Of a DNA stretch of 64,000 bases, positions 50,764-62,250 are shown one piece after another. The first letter of the stretch is position 1. The number at the start of each line of letters is the position of its first letter. Both the position numbers and the translations under genes were made by a program. Source of the stretch: Limanda limanda (lineage: Eukaryota > Chordata > Actinopteri > Pleuronectiformes > Pleuronectidae); the NCBI RefSeq assembly GCF_963576545.1, contig NW_026870408.1:1-64000 (forward strand), written 5' to 3'. The notes below the pieces were generated by a model. It searched no databases. It was not told the DNA's origin and was given only the letters and a program-made list of their open reading frames with translations.

Positions 50764-52511
50764 ATGAAAGCACATAGGAGAAAGAGATATTCTTGAATAA
50801 CTTTTTTTGTGAAGGTCGGAGAGACTTGCAAGTAGGCTCTACCCCCACTAAATGGGGTAGCGCGCATCGATCGGTACCATCCTTGAGCTTCTCCGACTTT
50901 CGGAAGGGTTAGGGTTAGGGTTAGGGATGAAAGCACATAGGAGAAAGAGATATTCTTGAATAACTTTTTTTGTGAAGGTCGGAGAGACTTGGAAAGTGGT
51001 TGCATCTGGACTAATTTGGGTCCTGCGGATCGATTGGTACCATCCCCGAGCTTGTACGACCTTCGGAAGAGGTCGACCGACGAAATTCCCCCAAATCTGA
51101 GGAGATATTCTTGAATAACTTTTTTTGTGAAGGTCGGAGAGACTTGCAAGTAGGCTCTACCCCCACTAAATGGGGTTGCGCGCATCGATCAGTACCATCC
51201 TTGAGCTTTTCCGACTTTCGGAAGGGTTAGGGTTAGGGTTAGGGATGAAAGCACATAGGAGAAAGAGATATTCTTGAATAACTTTTTTTGTGAAGGTCGG
51301 AGAGACTTGCAAGTAGGCTCTACCCCCACTAAATGGGGTAGCGCGCATCGATCGGTACCATCCTTGAGCTTCTCCGACTATCGGAAGGGTTAGGGTTAGG
51401 GTTAGGGATGAAAGCACATAGGAGAAAGAGATATTCTTGAATAACTTTTTTTGTGAAGGTCGGAGAGACTTGGAAAGTGGTTGCATCTGGACTAATTTGG
51501 GTCCTGCGGATCGATTGGTACCATCCCCGAGCTTGTACGACCTTCGGAAGAGGTCGACCGACGAAATTCCCCCAAATCTGAGGAGATATTCTTGAATAAC
51601 TTTTTTTGTGAAGGTCGGAGAGACTTGCAAGTAGGCTCTACCCCCACTAAATGGGGTTGCGCGCATCGATCGGTACCATTCTTGAGCTTCTCCGACTTTC
51701 GGAAGGGTTAGGGTTAGGGTTAGGGATGAAAGCACATAGGAGAAAGAGATATTCTTGAATAACTTTTTTTGTGAAGGTCGGAGAGACTTGCAAGTAGGCT
51801 CTACCCCCACTAAATGGGGTAGCGCGCATCGATCGGTACCATCCTTGAGCTTCTCCGACTTTCGGAAGGGTTAGGGTTAGGGTTAGGGATGAAAGCACAT
51901 AGGAGAAAGAGATATTCTTGAATAACTTTTTTTGTGAAGGTCGGAGAGACTTGCAAGTAGGCTCTACCCCCACTAAATGGGGTAGCGCGCATCGATCGGT
52001 ACCATCCTTGAGCTTCTCCGACTTTCGGAAGGGTTAGGGTTAGGGTTAGGGATGAAAGCACATAGGAGAAAGAGATATTCTTGAATAACTTTTTTTGTGA
52101 AGGTCGGAGAGACTTGCAAGTAGGCTCTACCCCCACTAAATGGGGTAGCGCGCATCGATCGGTACCATCCTTGAGCTTCTCCGACTTTCGGAAGGGTTAG
52201 GGTTAGGGTTAGGGATGAAAGCACATAGGAGAAAGAGATATTCTTGAATAACTTTTTTTGTAAAGGTCGGAGAGACTTGGAAAGTGGTTGCATCTGGACT
52301 AATTTGGGTCCTGCGGATCGATTGGTACCATCCCCGAGCTTGTACGACCTTCGGAAGAGGTCGACCGACGAAATTCCCCCAAATCTGAGGAGATATTCTT
52401 GAATAACTTTTTTTGTGAAGGTCGGAGAGACTTGCAAGTAGGCTCTACCCCCACTAAATGGGGATGCGCGCATCGATCAGTACCATCCTTGAGCTTCTCC
52501 GACTTTCGGAA

Positions 52512-52526
52512 GGGTTAGGGTTAGGG
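52512..52526 (+). repeat. Shortened telomeric tract, three G-runs
   Basis: Duplicate of the tract at 50,749, carried along in the 1,763-bp tandem duplication. Confidence 0.9.
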
Positions 52527-52610
52527 ATGAAAGCACATAGGAGAAAGAGATATTCTTGAATAACTTTTTTTGTGAAGGTCGGAGAGACTTGCAAGTAGGC
52601 TCTACCCCCA

Positions 52611-55600
52611 CTAAATGGGGTAGCGCGCATCGATCGGTACCATCCTTGAGCTTCTCCGACTTTCGGAAGGGTTAGGGTTAGGGTTAGGGATGAAAGCACA
52701 TAGGAGAAAGAGATATTCTTGAATAACTTTTTTTGTGAAGGTCGGAGAGACTTGCAAGTAGGCTCTACCCCCACTAAATGGGGTTGCGCGCATCGATCGG
52801 TACCATCCTTGAGCTTCTCCGACTTTCGGAAGGGTTAGGGTTAGGGTTAGGGATGAAAGCACATAGGAGAAAGAGATATTCTTGAATAACTTTTTTTGTG
52901 AAGGTCGGAGAGACTTGCAAGTAGGCTCTACCCCCACTAAATGGGGTAGCGCGCATCGATCGGTACCATCCTTGAGCTTCTCCGACTTTCGGAAGGGTTA
53001 GGGTTAGGGTTAGGGATGAAAGCACATAGGAGAAAGAGATATTCTTGAATAACTTTTTTTGTGAAGGTCGGAGAGACTTGCAAGTAGGCTCTACCCCCAC
53101 TAAATGGGGTAGCGCGCATCGATCGGTACCATCCTTGAGCTTCTCCGACTTTCGGAAGGGTTAGGGTTAGGGTTAGGGATGAAAGCACATAGGAGAAAGA
53201 GATATTCTTGAATAACTTTTTTTGTGAAGGTCGGAGAGACTTGGAAAGTGGTTGCATCTGGACTAATTTGGGTCCTGCGGATCGATTGGTACCATCCCCG
53301 AGCTTGTACGACCTTCGGAAGAGGTCGACCGACGAAATTCCCCCAAATCTGAGGAGATATTCTTGAATAACCTTTTTTGTGAAGGTCGGAGAAACTTGCA
53401 AGTAGGCTCTACCCCCACTAAATGGGGTAGCGCGCATCGATCGGTACCATCCTTGAGCTTCTCCGACTTTCGGAAGGGTTAGGGTTAGGGTTAGGGATGA
53501 AAGCACATAGGAGAAAGAGATATTCTTGAATAACTTTTTTTGTGAAGGTCGGAGAGACTTGGAAAGTGGTTGCATCTGGACTAATTTGGGTCCTGCGGAT
53601 CGATTGGTACCATCCCCGAGCTTGTACGACCTTCGGAAGAGGTCGACCGACGAAATTCCCCCAAATCTGAGGAGATATTCTTGAATAACTTTTTTTGTGA
53701 AGGTCGGAGAGACTTGAAAGTAGGCTCTACCCCCACTAAATGGGGTTGCGCGCATCGATCGGTACCATCCTTGAGCTTCTCCGACTTTCGGAAGGGTTAG
53801 GGTTAGGGTTAGGGATGAAAGCACATAGGAGAAAGAGATATTCTTGAATAACTTTTTTTGTGAAGGTCGGAGAGACTTGCAAGTAGGCTCTACCCCCACT
53901 AAATGGGGTAGCGCGCATCGATCGGTACCATCCTTGAGCTTCTCCGACTTTCGGAAGGGTTAGGGTTAGGGTTAGGGATGAAAGCACATAGGAGAAAGAG
54001 ATATTCTTGAATAACTTTTTTTGTGAAGGTCGGAGAGACTTGGAAAGTGGTTGCATCTGGACTAATTTGGGTCCTGCGGATCGATTGGTACCATCCCCGA
54101 GCTTGTACGACCTTCGGAAGAGGTCGACCGACGAAATTCCCCCAAATCTGAGGAGATATTCTTGAATAACTTTTTTTGTGAAGGTCGGAGAGACTTGCAA
54201 GTAGGCTCTACCCCCACTAAATGGGGTTGCGCGCATCGATCAGTACCATCCTTGAGCTTCTCCGACTTTCGGAAGGGTTAGGGTTAGGGTTAGGGATGAA
54301 AGCACATAGGAGAAAGAGATATTCTTGAATAACTTTTTTTGTGAAGGTCGGAGAGACTTGCAAGTAGGCTCTACCCCCACTAAATGGGGTAGCGCACATC
54401 GATCGGTACCATCCTTGAGCTTCTCCGACTTTCGGAAGGGTTAGGGTTAGGGTTAGGGATGAAAGCACATAGGAGAAAGAGATATTCTTGAATAACTTTT
54501 TTTGTGAAGGTCGGAGAGACTTGCAAGTAGGCTCTACCCCCACTAAATGGGGTAGCGCGCATCGATCGGTACCATCTTTGAGCTTCTCCGACTTTCGGAA
54601 GGGTTAGGGTTAGGGTTAGGGATGAAAGCACATAGGAGAAAGAGATATTCTTGAATAACTTTTTTTGTGAAGGTCGGAGAGACTTGCAAGTAGGCTCTAC
54701 CCCCACTAAATGGGGTAGCGCGCATCGATCGGTACCATCCTTGAGCTTCTCCGACTTTCGGAAGGGTTAGGGTTAGGGTTAGGGATGAAAGCACATAGGA
54801 GAAAGAGATATTCTTGAATAACTTTTTTTGTGAAGGTCGGAGAGACTTGGAAAGTGGTTGCATCTGGACTAATTTGGGTCCTGCGGATCGATTGGTACCA
54901 TCCCCGAGCTTGTACGACCTTCGGAAGAGGTCGACCGACGAAATTCCCCCAAATCTGAGGAGATATTCTTGAATAACTTTTTTTGTGAAGGTCGGAGAGA
55001 CTTGCAAGTAGGCTCTACCCCCACTAAATGGGGTAGCGCGCATCGATCGGTACCATCCTTGAGCTTCTCCGACTTTCGGAAGGGTTAGGGTTAGGGTTAG
55101 GGATGAAAGCACATAGGAGAAAGAGATATTCTTGAATAACTTTTTTTGTGAAGGTCGGAGAGACTTGCAAGTAGGCTCTACCCCCACTAAATGGGGTAGC
55201 GCGCATCGATCGGTACCATCCTTGAGCTTCTCCGACTTTCGGAAGGGTTAGGGTTAGGGTTAGGGATGAAAGCACATAGGAGAAAGAGATATTCTTGAAT
55301 AACTTTTTTTGTAAAGGTCGGAGAGACTTGGAAAGTGGTTGCATCTGGACTAATTTGGGTCCTGCGGATCGAGTGGTACCATCCCCGAGCTTGTACGACC
55401 TTCGGAAGAGGTCGACCGACGAAATTCCCCCAAATCTGAGGAGATATTCTTGAATAACTTTTTTTGTGAAGGTCGGAGAGACTTGCAAGTAGGCTCTACC
55501 CCCACTAAATGGGGTTGCGCGCATCGATCAGTACCATCCTTGAGCTTCTCCGACTTTCGGAAGGGTTAGGGTTAGGGTTAGGGATGAAAGCACATAGGAG

Positions 55601-57104
55601 AAAGAGATATTCTTGAATAACTTTTTTTGTGAAGGTCGGAGAGACTTGCAAGTAGGCTCTACCCCCACTAAATGGGGTAGCGCGCATCGATCGGTACCAT
55701 CCTTGAGCTTCTCCGACTTTCGGAAGGGTTAGGGTTAGGGTTAGGGATGAAAGCACATAGGAGAAAGAGATATTCTTGAATAACTTTTTTTGTGAAGGTC
55801 GGAGAGACTTGCAAGTAGGCTCTACCCCCACTAAATGGGGTAGCGCGCATCGATCGGTACCATCCTTGAGCTTCTCCGACTTTCGGAAGGGTTAGGGTTA
55901 GGGTTAGGGATGAAAGCACATAGGAGAAAGAGATATTCTTGAATAACTTTTTTTGTGAAGGTCGGAGAGACTTGCAAGTAGGCTCTACCCCCACTAAATG
56001 GGGTAGCGCGCATCGATCGGTACCATCTTTGAGCTTCTCCGACTTTCGGAAGGGTTAGGGTTAGGGTTAGGGATGAAAGCACATAGGAGAAAGAGATATT
56101 CTTGAATAACTTTTTTTGTGAAGGTCGGAGAGACTTGGAAAGTGGTTGCATCTGGACTAATTTGGGTCCTGCGGATCGATTGGTACCATCCCCGAGCTTG
56201 TACGACCTTCGGAAGAGGTCGACCGACGAAATTCCCCCAAATCTGAGGAGATATTCTTGAATAACTTTTTTTGTGAAGGTCGGAGAGACTTGCAAGTAGG
56301 CTCTACCCCCACTAAATGGGGTAGCGCGCATCGATCGGTACCATCCTTGAGCTTCTCCGACTTTCGGAAGGGTTAGGGTTAGGGATGAAAGCACATAGGA
56401 GAAAGAGATATTCTTGAATAACTTTTTTTGTGAAGGTCGGAGAGACTTGGAAAGTGGTTGCATCTGGACTAATTTGGGTCCTGCGGATCGATTGGTACCA
56501 TCCCCGAGCTTGTACGACCTTCGGAAGAGGTCGACCGACGAAATTCCCCCAAATCTGAGGAGATATTCTTGAATAACTTTTTTTGTGAAGGTCGGAGAGA
56601 CTTGCAAGTAGGCTCTACCCCCACTAAATGGGGTTGCGCGCATCGATCGGTACCATCCTTGAGCTTCTCCGACTTTCGGAAGGGTTAGGGTTAGGGTTAG
56701 GGATGAAAGCACATAGGAGAAAGAGATATTCTTGAATAACTTTTTTTGTGAAGGTCGGAGAGACTTGCAAGTAGGCTCTACCCCCACTAAATGGGGTAGC
56801 GCGCATCGATCGGTACCATCCTTGAGCTTCTCCGACTTTCGGAAGGGTTAGGGTTAGGGTTAGGGATGAAAGCACATAGGAGAAAGAGATATTCTTGAAT
56901 AACTTTTTTTGTGAAGGTCGGAGAGACTTGGAAAGTGGTTGCATCTGGACTAATTTGGGTCCTGCGGATCGATTGGTACCATCCCCGAGCTTGTACGACC
57001 TTCGGAAGAGGTCGACCGACGAAATTCCCCCAAATCTGAGGAGATATTCTTGAATAACTTTTTTTGTGAAGGTCGGAGAGACTTGCAAGTAGGCTCTACC
57101 CCCA
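52611..57104 (+). repeat. ~7.7-kb displaced copy of 44.9-49.4 kb
   Basis: This stretch follows the order of 44.9-49.4 kb at an offset of 7,708 bp, with tags at 53,372 (ACC-T6/GAGAAAC) and 54,396 (CGCACATCG) and GAGTGG near 55,371. It differs by CCATCTTTGAG near 54,577, lacks AATATGGG, and has a private three-G-run tract at 56,370-56,384. Confidence 0.87.
56370..56384 (+). repeat. Shortened telomeric tract, three G-runs
   Basis: One hexamer is missing in the single A that lies between two B monomers; the spacing of those B monomers is 312 instead of 318 bp. Confidence 0.9.
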
Positions 57105-58712
57105 CTAAATGGGGTTGCGCGCATCGATCAGTACCATCCTTGAGCTTTTCCGACTTTCGGAAGGGTTAGGGTTAGGGTTAGGGATGAAAGCACATAGGAG
57201 AAAGAGATATTCTTGAATAACTTTTTTTGTGAAGGTCGGAGAGACTTGCAAGTAGGCTCTACCCCCACTAAATGGGGTAGCGCGCATCGATCGGTACCAT
57301 CCTTGAGCTTCTCCGACTATCGGAAGGGTTAGGGTTAGGGTTAGGGATGAAAGCACATAGGAGAAAGAGATATTCTTGAATAACTTTTTTTGTGAAGGTC
57401 GGAGAGACTTGGAAAGTGGTTGCATCTGGACTAATTTGGGTCCTGCGGATCGATTGGTACCATCCCCGAGCTTGTACGACCTTCGGAAGAGGTCGACCGA
57501 CGAAATTCCCCCAAATCTGAGGAGATATTCTTGAATAACTTTTTTTGTGAAGGTCGGAGAGACTTGCAAGTAGGCTCTACCCCCACTAAATGGGGTTGCG
57601 CGCATCGATCGGTACCATTCTTGAGCTTCTCCGACTTTCGGAAGGGTTAGGGTTAGGGTTAGGGATGAAAGCACATAGGAGAAAGAGATATTCTTGAATA
57701 ACTTTTTTTGTGAAGGTCGGAGAGACTTGCAAGTAGGCTCTACCCCCACTAAATGGGGTAGCGCGCATCGATCGGTACCATCCTTGAGCTTCTCCGACTT
57801 TCGGAAGGGTTAGGGTTAGGGTTAGGGATGAAAGCACATAGGAGAAAGAGATATTCTTGAATAACTTTTTTTGTGAAGGTCGGAGAGACTTGCAAGTAGG
57901 CTCTACCCCCACTAAATGGGGTAGCGCGCATCGATCGGTACCATCCTTGAGCTTCTCCGACTTTCGGAAGGGTTAGGGTTAGGGTTAGGGATGAAAGCAC
58001 ATAGGAGAAAGAGATATTCTTGAATAACTTTTTTTGTGAAGGTCGGAGAGACTTGCAAGTAGGCTCTACCCCCACTAAATGGGGTAGCGCGCATCGATCG
58101 GTACCATCCTTGAGCTTCTCCGACTATCGGAAGGGTTAGGGTTAGGGTTAGGGATGAAAGCACATAGGAGAAAGAGATATTCTTGAATAACTTTTTTTGT
58201 GAAGGTCGGAGAGACTTGGAAAGTGGTTGCATCTGGACTAATTTGGGTCCTGCGGATCGATTGGTACCATCCCCGAGCTTGTACGACCTTCGGAAGAGGT
58301 CGACCGACGAAATTCCCCCAAATCTGAGGAGATATTCTTGAATAACTTTTTTTGTGAAGGTCGGAGAGACTTGCAAGTAGGCTCTACCCCCACTAAATGG
58401 GGTTGCGCGCATCGATCGGTACCATTCTTGAGCTTCTCCGACTTTCGGAAGGGTTAGGGTTAGGGTTAGGGATGAAAGCACATAGGAGAAAGAGATATTC
58501 TTGAATAACTTTTTTTGTGAAGGTCGGAGAGACTTGCAAGTAGGCTCTACCCCCACTAAATGGGGTAGCGCGCATCGATCGGTACCATCCTTGAGCTTCT
58601 CCGACTTTCGGAAGGGTTAGGGTTAGGGATGAAAGCACATAGGAGAAAGAGATATTCTTGAATAACTTTTTTTGTGAAGGTCGGAGAGACTTGCAAGTAG
58701 GCTTTACCCCCA
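57105..58712 (+). repeat. Third copy of the CGACTATCGG module, duplicated at 807 bp
   Basis: The CGACTATCGG monomer occurs near 57,319 and 58,126 (807 bp apart), with CCATTCTTGAG following in both units (near 57,617 and 58,435). The first unit is nearly the same as those at 49.4 and 51.2 kb. Confidence 0.85.
58614..58628 (+). repeat. Shortened telomeric tract, three G-runs
   Basis: One hexamer is missing; the next monomer has the private change GGCTTTACC near 58,703. Confidence 0.9.
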
Positions 58713-61700
58713 CTAAATGGGGTAGCGCGCATCGATCGGTACCATCCTTGAGCTTCTCCGACTTTCGGAAGGGTTAGGGTTAGGGTTAGGGATGAAAGCA
58801 CATAGGAGAAAGAGATATTCTTGAATAACTTTTTTTGTGAAGGTCGGAGAGACTTGCAAGTAGGCTCTACCCCCACTAAATGGGGTAGCGCGCATCGATC
58901 GGTACCATCCTTGAGCTTCTCCGACTTTCGGAAGGGTTAGGGTTAGGGTTAGGGATGAAAGCACATAGGAGAAAGAGATATTCTTGAATAACTTTTTTTG
59001 TAAAGGTCGGAGAGACTTGGAAAGTGGTTGCATCTGGACTAATTTGGGTCCTGCGGATCGATTGGTACCATCCCCGAGCTTGTACGACCTTCGGAAGAGG
59101 TCGACCGACGAAATTCCCCCAAATCTGAGGAGATATTCTTGAATAACTTTTTTTGTGAAGGTCGGAGAGACTTGCAAGTAGGCTCTACCCCCACTAAATG
59201 GGGTTGCGCGCATCGATCAGTACCATCCTTGAGCTTCTCCGACTTTCGGAAGGGTTAGGGTTAGGGTTAGGGATGAAAGCACATAGGAGAAAGAGATATT
59301 CTTGAATAACTTTTTTTGTGAAGGTCGGAGAGACTTGCAAGTAGGCTCTACCCCCACTAAATGGGGTAGCGCGCATCGATCGGTACCATCCTTGAGCTTC
59401 TCCGACTTTCGGAAGGGTTAGGGTTAGGGTTAGGGATGAAAGCACATAGGAGAAAGAGATATTCTTGAATAACTTTTTTTGTGAAGGTCGGAGAGACTTG
59501 CAAGTAGGCTCTACCCCCACTAAATGGGGTAGCGCGCATCGATCGGTACCATCCTTGAGCTTCTCCGACTTTCGGAAGGGTTAGGGTTAGGGTTAGGGAT
59601 GAAAGCACATAGGAGAAAGAGATATTCTTGAATAACTTTTTTTGTGAAGGTCGGAGAGACTTGCAAGTAGGCTCTACCCCCACTAAATGGGGTAGCTCGC
59701 ATCGATCGGTACCATCCTTGAGCTTCTCCGACTTTCGGAAGGGTTAGGGTTAGGGTTAGGGATGAAAGCACATAGGAGAAAGAGATATTCTTGAATAACT
59801 TTTTTTGTGAAGGTCGGAGAGACTTGCAAGTAGGCTCTACCCCCACTAAATGGGGTTGCGCGCATCGATCGGTACCATCCTTGAGCTTCTCCGACTTTCG
59901 GAAGGGTTAGGGTTAGGGTTAGGGATGAAAGCACATAGGAGAAAGAGATATTCTTGAATAACTTTTTTTGTGAAGGTCGGAGAGACTTGCAAGTAGGCTC
60001 TACCCCCACTAAATGGGGTAGCGCGCATCGATCGGTACCATCCTTGAGCTTCTCCGACTTTCGGAAGGGTTAGGGTTAGGGTTAGGGATGAAAGCACATA
60101 GGAGAAAGAGATATTCTTGAATAACTTTTTTTGTGAAGGTCGGAGAGACTTGCAAGTAGGCTCTACCCCCACTAAATGGGGTAGCGCGCATCGATCGGTA
60201 CCATCCTTGAGCTTCTCCGACTTTCGGAAGGGTTAGGGTTAGGGTTAGGGATGAAAGCACATAGGAGAAAGAGATATTCTTGAATAACTTTTTTTGTGAA
60301 GGTCGGAGAGACTTGCAAGTAGGCTCTACCCCCACTAAATGGGGTTGCGCGCATCGATCGGTACCATTCTTGAGCTTCTCCGACTTTCGGAAGGGTTAGG
60401 GTTAGGGTTAGGGATGAAAGCACATAGGAGAAAGAGATATTCTTGAATAACTTTTTTTGTGAAGGTCGGAGAGACTTGCAAGTAGGCTCTACCCCCACTA
60501 AATGGGGTAGCGCGCATCGATCGGTACCATCCTTGAGCTTCTCCGACTTTCGGAAGGGTTAGGGTTAGGGTTAGGGATGAAAGCACATAGGAGAAAGAGA
60601 TATTCTTGAATAACTTTTTTTGTGAAGGTCGGAGAGACTTGCAAGTAGGCTCTACCCCCACTAAATGGGGTAGCGCGCATCGATCGGTACCATCCTTGAG
60701 CTTCTCCGACTTTCGGAAGGGTTAGGGTTAGGGTTAGGGATGAAAGCACATAGGAGAAAGAGATATTCTTGAATAACTTTTTTTGTGAAGGTCGGAGAGA
60801 CTTGCAAGTAGGCTCTACCCCCACTAAATGGGGTAGCGCGCATCGATCGGTACCATCCTTGAGCTTCTCCGACTTTCGGAAGGGTTAGGGTTAGGGTTAG
60901 GGATGAAAGCACATAGGAGAAAGAGATATTCTTGAATAACTTTTTTTGTAAAGGTCGGAGAGACTTGGAAAGTGGTTGCATCTGGACTAATTTGGGTCCT
61001 GCGGATCGATTGGTACCATCCCCGAGCTTGTACGACCTTCGGAAGAGGTCGACCGACGAAATTCCCCCAAATCTGAGGAGATATTCTTGAATAACTTTTT
61101 TTGTGAAGGTCGGAGAGACTTGCAAGTAGGCTCTACCCCCACTAAATGGGGTTGCGCGCATCGATCAGTACCATCCTTGAGCTTCTCCGACTTTCGGAAG
61201 GGTTAGGGTTAGGGTTAGGGATGAAAGCACATAGGAGAAAGAGATATTCTTGAATAACTTTTTTTGTGAAGGTCGGAGAGACTTGCAAGTAGGCTCTACC
61301 CCCACTAAATGGGGTAGCGCGCATCGATCGGTACCATCCTTGAGCTTCTCCGACTTTCGGAAGGGTTAGGGTTAGGGTTAGGGATGAAAGCACATAGGAG
61401 AAAGAGATATTCTTGAATAACTTTTTTTGTGAAGGTCGGAGAGACTTGCAAGTAGGCTCTACCCCCACTAAATGGGGTAGCGCGCATCGATCGGTACCAT
61501 CCTTGAGCTTCTCCGACTTTCGGAAGGGTTAGGGTTAGGGTTAGGGATGAAAGCACATAGGAGAAAGAGATATTCTTGAATAACTTTTTTTGTGAAGGTC
61601 GGAGAGACTTGCAAGTAGGCTCTACCCCCACTAAATGGGGTAGCGCGCATCGATCGGTACCATCCTTGAGCTTCTCCGACTTTCGGAAGGGTTAGGGTTA

Positions 61701-62250
61701 GGGTTAGGGATGAAAGCACATAGGAGAAAGAGATATTCTTGAATAACTTTTTTTGTGAAGGTCGGAGAGACTTGCAAGTAGGCTCTACCCCCACTAAATG
61801 GGGTTGCGCGCATCGATCGGTACCATCCTTGAGCTTCTCCGACTTTCGGAAGGGTTAGGGTTAGGGTTAGGGATGAAAGCACATAGGAGAAAGAGATATT
61901 CTTGAATAACTTTTTTTGTGAAGGTCGGAGAGACTTGCAAGTAGGCTCTACCCCCACTAAATGGGGTAGCGCGCATCGATCGGTACCATCCTTGAGCTTC
62001 TCCGACTTTCGGAAGGGTTAGGGTTAGGGTTAGGGATGAAAGCACATAGGAGAAAGAGATATTCTTGAATAACTTTTTTTGTGAAGGTCGGAGAGACTTG
62101 CAAGTAGGCTCTACCCCCACTAAATGGGGTAGCGCGCATCGATCGGTACCATCCTTGAGCTTCTCCGACTTTCGGAAGGGTTAGGGTTAGGGTTAGGGAT
62201 GAAAGCACATAGGAGAAAGAGATATTCTTGAATAACTTTTTTTGTGAAGG
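58713..62250 (+). repeat. 1,948-bp tandem duplication with 11-A run
   Basis: B monomers at 59,027 and 60,975 are separated by 11 A (11x163 + 155 = 1,948), the longest A-only run in the window. The stretches 58.7-60.3 and 60.7-62.2 kb match almost exactly, apart from AGCTCGC for AGCGCGC near 59,697. Within the 11-A run the GGGGTTG subtype, usual right after a B, occurs at A number 1, 5 and 8, marking probable sites of lost B monomers. Confidence 0.88.

Larger units (their letters stand above)
49403..52928 (+). repeat. 1,763-bp tandem duplication (8 A + 3 B)
   Basis: The units at 49,403 and 51,166 share the variants AGCTTTTCC, CGACTATCGG (near 49,617 and 51,379), CCATTCTTGAG, GGGGATGCG and a telomeric tract with only three G-runs (50,749 and 52,512, 1,763 bp apart). 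8x163 + 3x155 - 6 = 1,763, so the 6-bp loss came before the duplication. Confidence 0.92.
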
